Shown here in pieces: positions 49,557 to 61,765 of a DNA stretch of 64,000 bases (its first letter is position 1; the number at the start of each line of letters is the position of its first letter). The translations under genes and the position numbers were made by a program. The notes beneath the pieces are model-generated. The model worked only from the letters and a program-made list of their open reading frames with translations, did no database searches and had not been told where the DNA came from. The DNA is from Rhynchonema sp. JSB1_4 (taxonomy: Eukaryota > Nematoda > Chromadorea > Monhysterida > Xyalidae): the NCBI GenBank assembly GCA_030248065.1, contig JASAMV010006795.1, forward strand, positions 1-64,000, read 5' to 3'.

Positions 49557-52154
49557 CAACGGACGAGCCACCTCCACCCCTTGTTGAGGACGATGACTTT
49601 TTTGAGGACGATTCTGACGCGCCCAAGCCTGTGCGTCGCCGTGTCCTGCCGCCGCCGACCACGCTCAATGATTTCCTGTATGGCATGACTCTGCAGGTGG
49701 CGCTTGCTCCTCCAAGAATGCAGAAAATAACAAAAAAAAACTGCAATTCGTTTGGGTATTTGCAATAGGGTAGCTCAAGAACTACTGTGACAAGGTATTT
49801 TGAAAACACATGGAACTGCTCGGAAACTGTCCTTGTTTATATTGGTTCTAGTCTCTACTACAATAATTTCACCTCATGGTGGAAAGGGGTTCTGTTTTGG
49901 GGAGACGGCTCAAATACATTATCGTGTGACCATAAAAAAACACACACGTTAATCTGCTTGTCTAAAAACGCCAGTCTTACTTAGATCATGCGGAAATACC
50001 TCTGGATGAACGTCTACAAAAAAGCACTCTTTTACGCTGCTGTGGTGCTTGTTGGTTCGCTCATTGCTGTTGGCTTCAAATCAACGGAGGGAAATAATGA
50101 CAAACGATGGTATTTTGCCAGAGTAGGTTTTTGGTTGTTGAATTTTTGTGAGTAAGATGCAGCTTGTTTTGTGAATCATTATACGTCCTTTCCTTGCTTG
50201 TTGTGCCAAAATCTGAAATTTTATTCCAGAAATCGAACATGTTCAATCAGTGGTTTGTGAAACTCGGCTGGGCGTGGACAATGGGTCTGTTGGGACCGTT
50301 TGTGTACATGACAAGTGTGGTATACAGCTCGAATCATATACGAAACATCAGACAACAATTGGCAAGATTGATTATTGCGACACTATTGTGGTGGGTTTGC
50401 AGAAGTGTCTTGATGGCTTGCAAAAATCACTGACTGAAAACGAGCAGCACCGTTTTATTGCCGATTTATGATTCTTGCTGGCTTCTTGTATGCTGTGGCA
50501 AACTGTTCCATTTTTTTCAACAAGTCTGTCCATAAATGTTGAAAAGACCTGTTGACTAGAATTGCACCTCACACAATTTGAAATTCAATGACAATTGTTC
50601 CCAATTCGAATTGCGGAGATTTCACCAAAAGCGTGAGGTTTTCCAGGAGCGTTTCGCAACGCGAAAAAAATTTACAGTGTGGTGGTCACAGACGAGTTGT
50701 CAGTTTGGTTAGGTGTGTCACAAACTGTGACCTGGAGTTTATGGAATGTTTTTGTTTCATAATCCAATACCACACAAAATTAATGCGTTACCGAGGGCCT
50801 AGAGCCTAAATGTTGTTCACTACCTATGTAAGCATTACATGGCACCGATCGGTGTGCAATAACTAAGGGCACCCAGAAAATCAAAACGAAATGGACTGGC
50901 AGTAAGAAAAAAAGAATTTCTGCCAACACTGGCAGTGACAGTGAGCTCGAATGAATGACCACAAAGCCAATAATTATGCACAGGTATTTCTGCACATCGA
51001 CCTTCATCAACGTCGAGCATCGCACCGGTCAGTGCACCATCACCGATTACACGGGTGTGTCCAAACACGCATGTCAGTCGGGTGGCGGCACGTGGACGCA
51101 TGGATTCGATATATCTGGTCACTGCTTCATGCTCATCTATTTGTGTCTCATCATCAGTGAGGAGGTGAGCTAAGCTCATACGACATTCTTGTCGAACACA
51201 GCAATTCGGCTTTCAATTGTGCAGGCATTTTCAATTGCCACATTTACTATATCCGTGCGCCTGCATGAAGGTCCCAACCCAAACAGGCTCCTTTGGATTT
51301 AAACCAACTAACTGCGTCTCACATCACAATTATTGCATGGAGACAGGCCGAATTCAAAGTAAGAGTTGCATAGCTATATAGCCAGAAACAAGCTTCATCT
51401 TTTCAATTTGCAGGTGAAAGTGTTCCGTAACTGGGATCGTATGCTGTTGTTGTTGCAAACGCCGGATGCCAAAGAGTTAGACGACATCGACAAAGATGAC
51501 ATCAAAACATCGGAGGAATATCACAAGGAGTACACACCGACCATCAAGTACCTGTTCATGGCAATGGGCGCATTACATGCACTTTGGGTAAGCGGGCGTG
51601 GGTGTTTGTTATCGTTCGACGTGTCAGCAACCAATTGTGGGAGGCAAGCGATCTAGCAAAAGTGGTGATTGGTTTCGAAAAGCGATCAATCCGCTCGTTC
51701 TTTGGCGCGCGGTCTTCAACCAGCTCAGAACCTCTGAACGGTCCCAAATCCCATGACACTATCACTAATTGAATTCTGACTATTTATAAAATAGGATGAA
51801 CTGTCCGTAACTAAAAAATCGCGTGATCAATACACACCACTTCATGTTCACACCTGCCACTATCTTGTCTTTGAGCGAAAAATCGTGCCCTTTTCGCGAC
51901 TTTTGGGGTGTCAGATTGTGGCCGTTTTCCCTAATTTTATCGAATAATGACGAACTTTGCATACTTTCCAGGACTGGATGCTTCTAATGACGGTGCTCTA
52001 CTATCACACGTTGCCGCACAAAATTTTCGGCGCGGCTGTCGGTATACTTTGTTGGTTGATCACGTACAGAGGCTGGTATATGTCACGGCTATCACCTGGC
52101 CTGCCCGGACATGGACGTCTTAGGTACAGCACTTGGAGACCGAAACCGATGTGA
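49557..52154 (+). CDS. fitm-2: FIT2-family ER membrane protein (fat storage-inducing transmembrane)
   Basis: Exons 49557-49696, 49985-50122, 50230-50390, 50984-51164, 51414-51587, 51972-52154 join in frame through GT/AG introns. The N-terminal exon is acidic and proline-rich (VEDDDFFEDDSDAP) and its start is unresolved; no ATG is in frame, so a 5' exon or another acceptor is missing. Landmarks in order: RKYLWMNVYKKALFYAAVVL; NQWFVKLGWAWTMGLLGPF; WYFCTSTFINVEHRTGQC; GGTWTHGFDISGHCFMLIY with the first conserved His; DWMLLMTVLYYHTLPHK with the second; LTYRGWY at the end. FIT2 proteins cleave acyl-CoA at the ER lumenal face and promote lipid-droplet formation. Both predicted catalytic His residues are intact. 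Confidence 0.9.
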
Positions 52155-53348
52155 ATCTATTGCATTTTATTATTTATTTGGTATTTTTTAATTGTTGGCC
52201 AGGTTTTACTGGTGTTATTTGAGATTGGGAATGAGGGGCGTTGTCCAAGCTGGGCTGGCCGTTCACTCCCAGCAGCAACAACAACCCCCCCCACCCCACC
52301 CCCCCACACCCCGAGGATGAGACCGTGGGGGAGTTTTGGCGCGAACTTGGGCATCGATTAACGAACAATTTTATTTGCATTATTGTTACTCCGTGTGATC
52401 TGTTTGACGAAATGGACCTCCCGACGAGCAATGGACGGTATCGAACTCGCATAGGATCCATAGGATCAGTCATTATCTGCTAGAGCTGGAAGACATAGAG
52501 ATTTGCTGGCAGTTCTAATTCCGACCACCCAGATATTGCCCAGACGGTACCGTAAAACAATCATCTTTTACGGTAATGGAGGTGAAAGCTACAAGCCTCT
52601 GAAAACCCAATTTCTGAATTTAATTAAGCTAAGTGCGTCCCGATTCTCATCGGTGGCCGTCGAAAATCCCGAAAAAATCCCGAAACGAAAAATCCCGAAA
52701 AAAAAATCCCGGGGTTTTTATTTTTCGGGATTTTTTTTCGGGATTTTCGACCCCACCCTTCTCATCACATTCGCGAAGAACTGATCATCTGAGCAAGATT
52801 GAGACCGTCCCACAGTGTTTTGCATTTCCCACTGTACCATATCCTTTCCAATCAACCATTCTATTTTTTTGATATGTGCACTTTTCCCTTCATGTGCTTT
52901 GGTCAAGGTGCCATTACGTGGTGTTTTCTGGATATGCAGCTGTTTCCTGGCTGACTGGTCTAAAATTTTAGTCTTATTTTTGTTCCATGATTTGTGCCTT
53001 CCTTTTTCATGAAATATCGTTAATTTGTGTGACACAATTCGACTGTGGTTTTTACGAAGAATCTTCACGGCTTTATTGAGCTGGTCTGCTCTTCAATGCA
53101 ACCAATAAAAAGCTTTGGTGATGATAAAGATAGACGTGAAGAAAAGCAAAAAAGTGAGATCACAGGAACCTTTGAGGCACATGATTTTCAAAAGTTATTG
53201 CAAGTGTCCATGATGAGCAACTTAGCAGACTGGTTCGTCTTGGCTGATCAGGCAGTGCCGAACATACGATATTGAAAAATGGAACGGATTTACAGCAGTA
53301 TAAAGCCTGAGTCGGCAAGGCGAATGTAACATTCACTTTTGTTATGCA
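52155..53348. other. No gene; contains the Q element at 52651
   Basis: C-rich run at 52287-52315. Apart from the Q copy at 52651-52758 no repeat or gene is recognised. Confidence 0.4.
52651..52758. mobile_element. Miniature family Q foldback, TSD ttctcatc
   Basis: GGTGGCCGTCGAAAATCCCG and CGGGATTTTCGACCCCACCC with ATCCCGAAAA repeats between; perfect 8-bp duplication ttctcatc at 52643-52650 and 52759-52766. 108 bp only; the unit is ATCCCG here versus ACCCCG in the 851-bp copy at 13942. Confidence 0.87.
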
Positions 53349-56300
53349 TTATAATTCTTCCAACACCCAAAGCACGTTACCCTGATAGCCGGACTCTGCC
53401 TCGGACTGAGTTGCGTCTGGTGGTATGAAACGACGCTGTGTGCGCATTTCGTATGCCACGTAGCCTGAGTGGGAAGGTATACTGCGGGTTCGGCTTCACA
53501 TTATGAAACATCAGCCAGTCGATTTACCCATTTCGTGCAGCATTCGCACCATGGCATTCACGCACTGGCCATGTGCCATGGTGTGATAGCCCCATTCTGT
53601 TATTAGTTTATCCACATTGAATCTGCAAATTGTCTGTCTTGGTATTTGGTGAAATAATTATCAAATTTACAAGTACGCGAGAAAACATACTTTTTGAAGA
53701 ACTCGCTAGCCCCTGCTTGCTGGCTCAGGCAACGACATTCGTGTGACTCGATGTCGACCAGCAGCAGCACGTGTTTGGTTTGGATCAGTGGACTGAGATC
53801 GTTCAGTTTGATTGTTTGCATCTGAGTGAGAATTGTTTGAATTATTTTTCGTTATCATGATTGTCATTTCGTACTTGACACGAGATATTTGTGGGTTTTT
53901 CTATTGTGTTTGTCCAAAAGCCTCTAGTTTGAGGTCATCTGTGGCGATCGTAAGAAAGCAATAACGACAGGTGATTGGATTGGACCTGCTGCGCTCGTGT
54001 GACCAACGCAGATCCGATTCGATTGCCAACGACACAAAACTGTCGCCAATTTTTTGTCTAAATGATAAAAACCTGCGAAGGACAGCAGCTAACCTCGACC
54101 AAATGCTTCTTCCTTTTCTTCACATGCGTTGACAGCACGCGCGTGCCACCATGATTTGCAGGGTCGACGATCATAGTTGCCAGTCGTCGAGTGTCCGACA
54201 CTGCGTGTTGCACTAGCGTGAATTGCAGGGTGGGGTGTTGCTGGAAAATACAATCTGAGTTTTCCACCTTGAGCCCCCGACGGCTGCAAGTGTAATTGAT
54301 GGAAGGTCTGCCAGAAGGACGCCTTCCGTTCATAACTGTCGAGGCTCCAAGTGGAATATGCTGCTTTTTTAAAACTCGGTTGACGTTTTTAACTGGGTAT
54401 AAACCCAGATGACGATCTGCATTCGTCGTTAATGGGCTTCGTCCTTTCTTCATTATGTGATCTGATCGAATTGATGCAATATCTCCGATGTGCAAACTTA
54501 TTTTAGGCGCACCCGTGTCTTGAAGCCATTTCTCTGGTAAGCCTTGACGATTTGTTTGCAGTTTTGCTCAATGGGTTCCACAGCCACGACATGCATGCCC
54601 AATGCCCGTGCATACAACGCGTGTGTGCCGATGTGCGCACCAATGTTCACAAAGGTGACGTCCGTCTTGTAGCTGGATGCTGTGTCCTGCAAATCATGAC
54701 ACCTTTCTGGCGTCTGTGTCGGTGCTAGATGAGTGTCTGGTGCATTCGCGCTGACGATGAGCCAGTGCACCGAAAACGGTGTCTGTGAAAACAGTACCCA
54801 CAAACCAAAAACCCGCGGCATAACTGTTCTCGAAGGTCATATCGACCTGGGCACCCACGGTACCCATGGTACCCACCATGCAAAAGATAGGAGGCAGATT
54901 TTCCAAAAAACGCAGAAATAAGATTTGAAATTACAGGGTGTCAACTAAATATGTCCACGTGTATTCGGCATTTGCATCATTATCATTTTCACACTTACGC
55001 CGTAGTCGGCATGCATGTGCATGCAAGCGCATGCGCATTTCGACCTGGGTGCCCAGGGTACCCACGCTTTTTTCGCGAACATATCGACCTGGGTACCCAG
55101 GGTACCCAGGCTTGTGGCGTAGACCCTGTAGCTGGGTACCATGGGTACCCAGGTCGCCACGGTTTATCGAAGCGTGCAGTTTGGCCGAATTCGCACTGCA
55201 TGCGCGTTTGCGCGTCATCCTGCAATACTTCAACACTACATGCTGACGCGCAAACACGCACGATTTGAGCTTCAGTTCGTATCGGTTTCTTCATCCAAGA
55301 CCAAATTCTGCAAGCCGAATAAATTTTCAGAAACGCACCTTCAAAACCTCCAACACATTGCCCTCCCAGTATCCACTCTGTCTGAGCGCGACCGACACAA
55401 ACTTATCCGTCTTGCTATCGTAAGGACACACGATGAACGAGGGCACGGTTTTGGTCGGGATACATTCGGGCTCAGCCGTACCTGACGCAGGGAAACATTG
55501 TCGTTTTTTGCAACAAGTACCATGACATCGCCAAGCTCGAATATCCGGATGCGTGAGACGGTCCAAACAGCAAAGTTCCTGGGGGTTCTTGTGTATGTTC
55601 TCGTAAGCTTTGCAACTTCCTAAAAGAAGGTACATACTTATTCCGTGGAATTAAAACTTCACGAGGGAGCTATGTACAGTACACTAACAACCCGATTGCC
55701 AGCGACTGTAATAGGTGAAGCCACCCGCGGCGATTGCTGCTTCCAATTTGTCGACCCTTTAGAGAAAGTCAGATCATGGAAGGCTGGATTAACTCACGAC
55801 ACTACTTTGAGTTGCTCCGTCCGCTGGGGTTGATTCCAGAATTAACCAGGCCAAACACTGCTCAGCCAACCAGATAAAGCGGAGTGCACACGAACAACGA
55901 AAGTTGCGCAAGATCGCTCATTATCATAAAAGTGCAAGTATAACATGCAATGGTTTGGTCGCAGTGGAGAATCTCGTTTGCCGTTTCCCTCACTCTTTTC
56001 TATCCGGGAGCACCAACCCGGAAGAGTCCTTGGTCTTGTGTGGAGTTCATGCACCTGGACATCTATGGTACGGACGATTTGGGTCTGGTACATTTTCTTG
56101 CAAAAACCAAAGTCCGAATAACCGTTCACATCAAAGATTTCCGCCAACCGGTGTCATTTCCTTCCTCCGTGTTTGACGGCGATGCCAGTTTCAACTTCTC
56201 ACTCGTGAAATCCAAGTCCAGATCAAAAATCGCGAGCGCGACCGGCGGTTCTTGCACTGGAGCCGGTGGTGACAGCAGGTCGGGCACCGGCATGGGCGCC

Positions 56301-56464
56301 GGCTCAACCATGTTGGCACTGTGTTTTGACGAGTTTGCGAATCGAACGTGGTTCAATGTTTGGTCGATTGTTCGCTTGCGATGCACCATTTGTGACAGGA
56401 GCAGAAAGAATGTCACATAGCCCGTCAGAAGCAGACCAACGCGGCACGTACGCACACCGGCCAT
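53349..56464 (-). CDS. FkbM-type SAM-dependent methyltransferase with N-terminal membrane anchor
   Basis: Exons I could bound: 54515-54686, 54094-54240, 53691-53821, 53528-53622, 53349-53464, and one ending at 55339. The first (from ATG 56464) encodes a signal anchor GLLLTGYVTFFLLLSQ and a Pro-rich stem. Next come the segment near 55950-56120 (QIVRTIDVQVHEL) and the exon ending at 55339 (FVSVALRQSGYWEGNVLEVL). Core: VTFVNIGAHIGTHALYARAL, the SAM-binding motif I, then VVAVEPIEQN. Later VLLLVDIESHE and LITEWGYHTMAHG. A type II Golgi/ER-lumen methyltransferase acting on an unknown, perhaps glycan, substrate is inferred. The C-terminal exon repeats the pattern SGYQGNVLWVLEEL seen before the core, which is odd. 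Exon joins between 55.3 and 56.1 kb are uncertain. Confidence 0.72.
54838..55160. repeat. GGGTACCC palindrome array in the methyltransferase intron
   Basis: Repeated CATATCGACCTGGGTACCC / CAGGGTACCCA units occur in both orientations (54838-54880, 55038-55050, 55080-55112, 55130-55155). They lie in the intron just upstream of the SAM-binding exon. Confidence 0.65.
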
Positions 56465-56852
56465 GACTTCTTCGGCGATAGTTTTTCCTTATTGTTCAGA
56501 AATTACAAGTCTCATGTGTGCTTCGAACTCTGCGACTGGTTTATCCAGTATATTCTCAATTCGAAAAACTAAGTCAAGAGTCAAAACGTTCTGGAGCTTT
56601 CTTAGGACCGGAAATAGACAGCAAACCAGACTTCCACTTGCCGTAAAACAACGTTCAGGTCAGTATTACGAGGTAGTTTTAGACAGCAGTCAGCCGCATT
56701 TGGGAGGCATAGCGGCGCAAGATGGAGTTTTTAGTGGCGTATGTACTGTATGTGGCATCCTGGCCGTACTGTCGACCGAGCTTCAAGCTTTATGGGATAG
56801 GCACGTGGCTTTGTTTCGGTTTCGGACCCATTGTGCTGCTGCTTTATCATCA

Positions 56853-56883
<31 letters not shown>

Positions 56884-57304
56884 CTGGTTCTGGGCCAAGC
56901 ATCAGAAATGCGCATTAGCAAGGCTTATTTATTCTGAATCAATATGACGTAGCACACGTGTGCATGCCTGCTGAGAGTTTCATCATGCGCGACATAACCA
57001 TCACAGCAGTGTGTCCGTTTCGTCCTGTGTTCACAGACGCGCGGTGCACTAGGACGTCGTCGTCAGTGCTGAATACACCGAATGACTGCGCGACCCCAAA
57101 AAGTGACCCATGATTGTTGTGAGAATTATAACACGCGTAACCACATACAGTAAGCAGCAATTTATTTGCAACGTTTCGCCAGCTTCAAGCGGGCTTCTTC
57201 AGAGAGAACATCGCGCACTTCAAACATTTGTAAAGTGGCCCATCTCGCACGTATGTATATGTATATATACATAACAACTATTGTCCAATATATTTCTTAT
57301 CACT
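56465..57304. other. Intergenic; GT microsatellite at 56856-56880
   Basis: About twelve GT units. ORFs on either strand are short and unrecognised. Confidence 0.45.
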
Positions 57305-59456
57305 CTAAACAGATCGTGCTGGTGCAATGATTTTGTGCTTGCTGGCACATTTTGTGATGATGACCATTCCAATCTTCTTCAACACCCTCAGCCATCCCTG
57401 TTGTACTTCGTGTGACAGCAACGTCAGGACGTAAGGATTCTGGCATTCGTAGAACGCACTCAGCACAATGAACACAATTGCGAAGTATGGCGAGGTACTT
57501 TTCGGAAGTGAGAGCAGCTGGAAAACAGGACAGGTTCGTGCTTAGAGCACGTGAGCTTTGTGTTATCCCATGCGAAAGGCATGACTACAAGACGTGCAGT
57601 AGGAGTATCTGATCTGGTTAATATTCATAAAAGCAAAACAATCACTAAACCAACCACAGTCATCCAATAGATGAGCACATTTACGGTGGGCAGGGCCAGT
57701 ATAAATCCGGCAACGGTCAATCGCACCGTCGCTTTGTCAAATTCAACGTTGTTCGGGTATTTTCGTGGCAGAAGCTGTTGATTGGCCTGTGAAATAATTT
57801 CAAGTAAATGAAGTTCAAATTTCAATTGGAGAAATTGACTAAAACTTCTGGCAAACAGCGAAGCAACTTTCAAGATTGGTTGGCTTGTATCGCTTTGCTT
57901 GATACCTTTCGTCGTAGGTGATTCCAAATGGTTGAATAACACGCCAAGCACGCAACGAATGTGGCGATGGACATGACCTGTGTACAAATAAGATGTGATG
58001 GTGGCTAATTATCAGAATACAAAGTACCATTGCGTAATATTGAAATTTAGTCAAACCGAGCTGGTTACAACTTCAATTGTGTACCAGGGATCTTGCAACT
58101 GATTAATGAACGAGCCCTGAAAATACCAGTTTTAGGATTTTTGACCTGTAAACTTTGCCAAAATATTGAACATTGTAACCTGCTCAACGTGTGCATCAGT
58201 CAAGTAAGTGTTGTTGATTGGCTCGAAGCGTCCCGGCCACTCAATTTGAATATTCAGTCCAAAACTTTGCCACGAACAAACGCAGGCAAGAAACAAGTTG
58301 ATGCACAACACTTTGTTAATGTGAGCCGCCCAACGCTGGAATAAATGAATGCAGATAATTTGTTTTGTTTGCTGTCCGTTTAGTTTACATCGGAAATAGA
58401 TTAAGCCACCATGTATGTACTGTACATAGTTGTCGAATTGGTCCGGAATTTTTTAATTACAGGCAGCCCCTGGAGCTATTTTCGATAGTAGATCCTAGCG
58501 CTCTATTCGGTAATCGGTGGTGAGAAATAAATTTTTGAAAATAATTTTTTTTCCAAAGCCCGGGATTTCCAACAATCTGTCGAATGGAACCCAATCTGTC
58601 GAATAGCCCCATGGGATTCTGTTGGAACAGTTTCCGAATACAGCCCCACCGCGGGGCTTTATTCGCGGGGAACAATAACCGGAAATCAACTGCATCAACC
58701 AACGCTCGCATGTGTTGCTGGACTGAGAACGGCCGTGCAACGATTCAAGGCTATTGACACGACGAGCAGATAATTGAGCTGAAAGCGACAGGTTGGTTAT
58801 TTGTGAAGAAGAATTGAAAGTAACGAAACAAGCTTGAAATTGGGGTGAAACCGACTTTCAAAGCAACGCCAGCACAATAATCTTGGCAGCGCATCCAGTA
58901 CAAGTCATACGTAAATATAGTCTCACGAACTGACACCTTTCAAGACAGCAAAACTTAATGAAAAATATATTTTTTTATAAATGAACAATTAATTTTAGAC
59001 GTAAATGATTGACAGGCTCACCTGACCAGCCAAAAATACCCAAAGACTGTTGAGTTTGTGATACATAGTCAAACAGAGGTCGCAAACGCCAGTCCACAGG
59101 ATCAGTGTGAAACATGGTGATTGCAAGGCCAGACCCTGAGTTTGTAATTTGCCGTTTTTGTCGTCTAATAGTAACTGTACATGGAAATGGATGTCTTGTT
59201 AGCTACACACACTCTTCAATTCCACTCGCCCATCTTGAGTCACACACAAATTGCGTTTAGCATTTCAATAAGTCAGGGACTTAATGTTTCTTGTTTCAAC
59301 CATAACTGACTTACATACCGATTTCAGATTCGTCGGCGGATAGCGGCGATTCCATAGGATCATAAGCAAAAAAGGAATGTAGACAAAGATAGTAACATCA
59401 CGCCACCATTGTGTTGCAAGCCAAACCACACCAAGTATCGACACAATAATGCTCAT
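57305..59456 (-). CDS. Multi-span membrane protein, probable nematode chemoreceptor
   Basis: Seven exons, all joined in phase 0: 59319-59456, 59022-59174, 58180-58335, 58028-58060, 57906-57977, 57655-57786, 57305-57517. Together 298 codons, the usual size of nematode serpentine receptors. Hydrophobic segments: IIVSILGVVWLATQ and TIFVYIPFLLMILW; CFTLILWTGVCDLCLTM; VLCINLFLACVC; MVMSIATFVACLACY; LTVAGFILALPTVNVLIYW; YFAIVFIVLSAFY followed by NPYVLTLLSHEV, reminiscent of the seventh helix and NPxxY region of GPCRs. A likely glycosylation site INNT lies in a predicted outer loop. No family could be named, so the receptor role is inference from size and topology. Confidence 0.62.
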
Positions 59457-59913
59457 TTTTTAAAATTTGCACTAAAATTCGAAAGTAGCCCAATGTAGAC
59501 TTCTCTTGGAGATGTAATATATGAATTTGAAAGAAAAACAAGTTTCTGCTGGAACAATGGTGCTACTAAACAAGCACTATGAGACACGGGACTGATCAGA
59601 GTTATTTGTCACCAGACGGTGCAGTAGCATGAACAGAAAGTCATGCCATGTCATGAAGGAAAACCAAGAACCACAAGCGTTAGTCATTCATTATGCAAAG
59701 TCATGCAAAAGAAATAACCTGGTGTAACGCCAGACGGTAAAAAAAGAACAGTGTGCTCACGTGATCCAGTCATGGTACTTAACATGACAGAAAAAACACA
59801 AAAAAGTGACACTGCCCACACACAATGGGTCAAAAGTGATTTAAGCAAATTGGTTACTATTTTGCCATTGTCGTAAACACACTACAAACAACTACTCCGC
59901 TGCGCCGCTGTCA
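59457..59913. other. No gene recognised
   Basis: Spacer between the receptor-like gene and the secreted-protein pair. Confidence 0.4.
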
Positions 59914-60649
59914 TCATTGCACATAATCCATGGGAATCTTGATCAACAATCCAGCTTTCTTGCACAATTTGCAGTCCAAACCACCATCCTTACAGGCCAC
60001 GCGGCAACCTGAGAGCAACCGTTTTGCATTATCGTTTCGTTTTTTTTTCGATAAGAGTACTGTATCTCTGTTCATGTGATGCGTTAAAGCGAAGCTAACA
60101 ATTTCCGTTCCATGACAAATGTGAAGAGGATTTATTCGCGATTTGGTTCAAGACAGAAAGCTGTTCATCCTGAATTTAATGCAACCCTCCAAGCCTTTTC
60201 GAATAGTCCACGCGAGTTGCTGCTTTGCACTGCCGTGTTCCCACAGCCTCTCCTTCGTCTCATACAGATGATTTGCCAAATAGATGATTTCGTCTCCACC
60301 TGAAGGACAGGAAGAAGATTTTGGGTTACGTTTGGGCTACGGTATCGGTCTGGCAACCGATAGAATCGAACTGCGCTTAAGCAGTGAGCGAAAGCACATA
60401 TAAATGAAAAGATTGAAAATATACATTCTCAAAACACCAAAACAAGTGCAATCGTATGTACATGAACTTACTCAACTTTCCCCAGGCCGTATTGACGATT
60501 GAGTTGATTTCAGCCAACTTCAACCGGCGATTATCGTGTTTGTGCATATTCTTGCCATACGCGTCACCGATTTGTTTGACAAGATCTGATCGTCTGTAGC
60601 ACATAACGCACGCAGTCAGAAAGATGAACGGTGGCAGAATTCTTAGCAT
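59914..60649 (-). pseudogene. Secreted-protein paralogue, probably degenerate
   Basis: First exon 60468-60649 (182 bp): signal peptide MLRILPPFIFLTACVMC, then DAYGKNMHKHDNRRLKLAE and IVNTAWGKLSK. It has exactly the length and donor position of the first exon of the neighbour at 62606-62787. A segment at 60148-60299 (EIIYLANHLYETKERLWEHG, then KQQLAW) matches the neighbour's third exon. The neighbour's middle exon is absent from the 168-bp gap, and joining first to third shifts frame. A Cys-rich segment at 59914-60008 (CRVACKDGGLDCKLCKKAG) may be the original last exon. A pseudogene is likely unless splicing differs from this model. Function unknown. Confidence 0.5.
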
Positions 60650-60786
60650 GATCTCAATATGATCGCACTTCTTTTTGTGATCGTCCACGCTGTGAGCGAT
60701 GCTGTTTGCTACAGCTAACAGCTACGTTGATAAAAATATATTCCAATGAAAATGTTTTGTAATGACAGAAGCAGTTAGATCTCAAA

Positions 60787-61315
60787 GGGTGGAATTCACA
60801 AAACAAAGTCAGCTCAACGTCAAAGTTCAAAGTCAGATGTTTCGGTGACGCTGGTTCGTGCAGCAGACGCGATTTTATAAACGAAGGGCCACCTTCGACG
60901 CGTTAATGTGAAAGACTGGATGCCACTCTCGCCAAAATATTATTTTAGGAATGTAACACAAGCATTTGGGAGGAGTATTTCAGAGTTTCATGAAGTTCTC
61001 GAAAGAAGCAAAGAAACGAACAGGAGATTACCCAATGGCCGTGCAAAAAAATTTGACTGCAGTCAATGATCGCAATATTATCTCGATACCATTGGTCTGA
61101 AATTACAATAGCTCAGAAATAATCCTCAACGCTTATGCTACATCCTTAAAATAGCGGTATCCCGAGAAACACGCATTCAACCACCAGTCATATTCGACCC
61201 TTCGTTGAGAAAATCGCGTTTGTTGCATCAGTCAGCTTGACGCTGAAGCTTCTAACTTTGAACTTTGACACTTTGAGCTTGACAGTGAGCTTGACTTTGT
61301 TTTGCGGATTCCACC
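60787..61315. mobile_element. Family P foldback MITE, copy 2
   Basis: GGGTGGAATTCACAAAACAA at the left, TTTTGCGGATTCCACC at the right, arms matching the copy at 34898-35412. It sits between the two secreted-protein paralogues. Confidence 0.82.
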
Positions 61316-61765
61316 AAATATGGTTAATATACGTCACCAGGAAGAGAGGAGCTTGTATGATTGAGATGTTTTGGAAGTTTTCAAGCCATACGTGACGGTA
61401 AAATATATGTAGATCAGCAGTGTGCATAGGAGGGAACCACACAGAAGAAAAATATGAAAAACACGTGCGTGGGTTTAGCAATTTCACGCCCGCTTTCCTG
61501 TATTGTGGTGGGCCAGATAACATCTCACCGGTTTTGAAAGTAGTGGGAATGGAAACACGTTACACTCATATTTTGCTTCACACAAACAAGCTCTTAATGA
61601 AACGATCCTATTTCGCAATCACTTTTATTTCACAGGAATGCCCGTAAATGTTGTGAATATACAGTACTCGAGCCTATATTCCTATAATCTTCACCACACG
61701 GATCTCAGATCGATCTCTATAAAGCACAAATGTCAATAAGCACGATCATGTGAAACATCAGCAAA

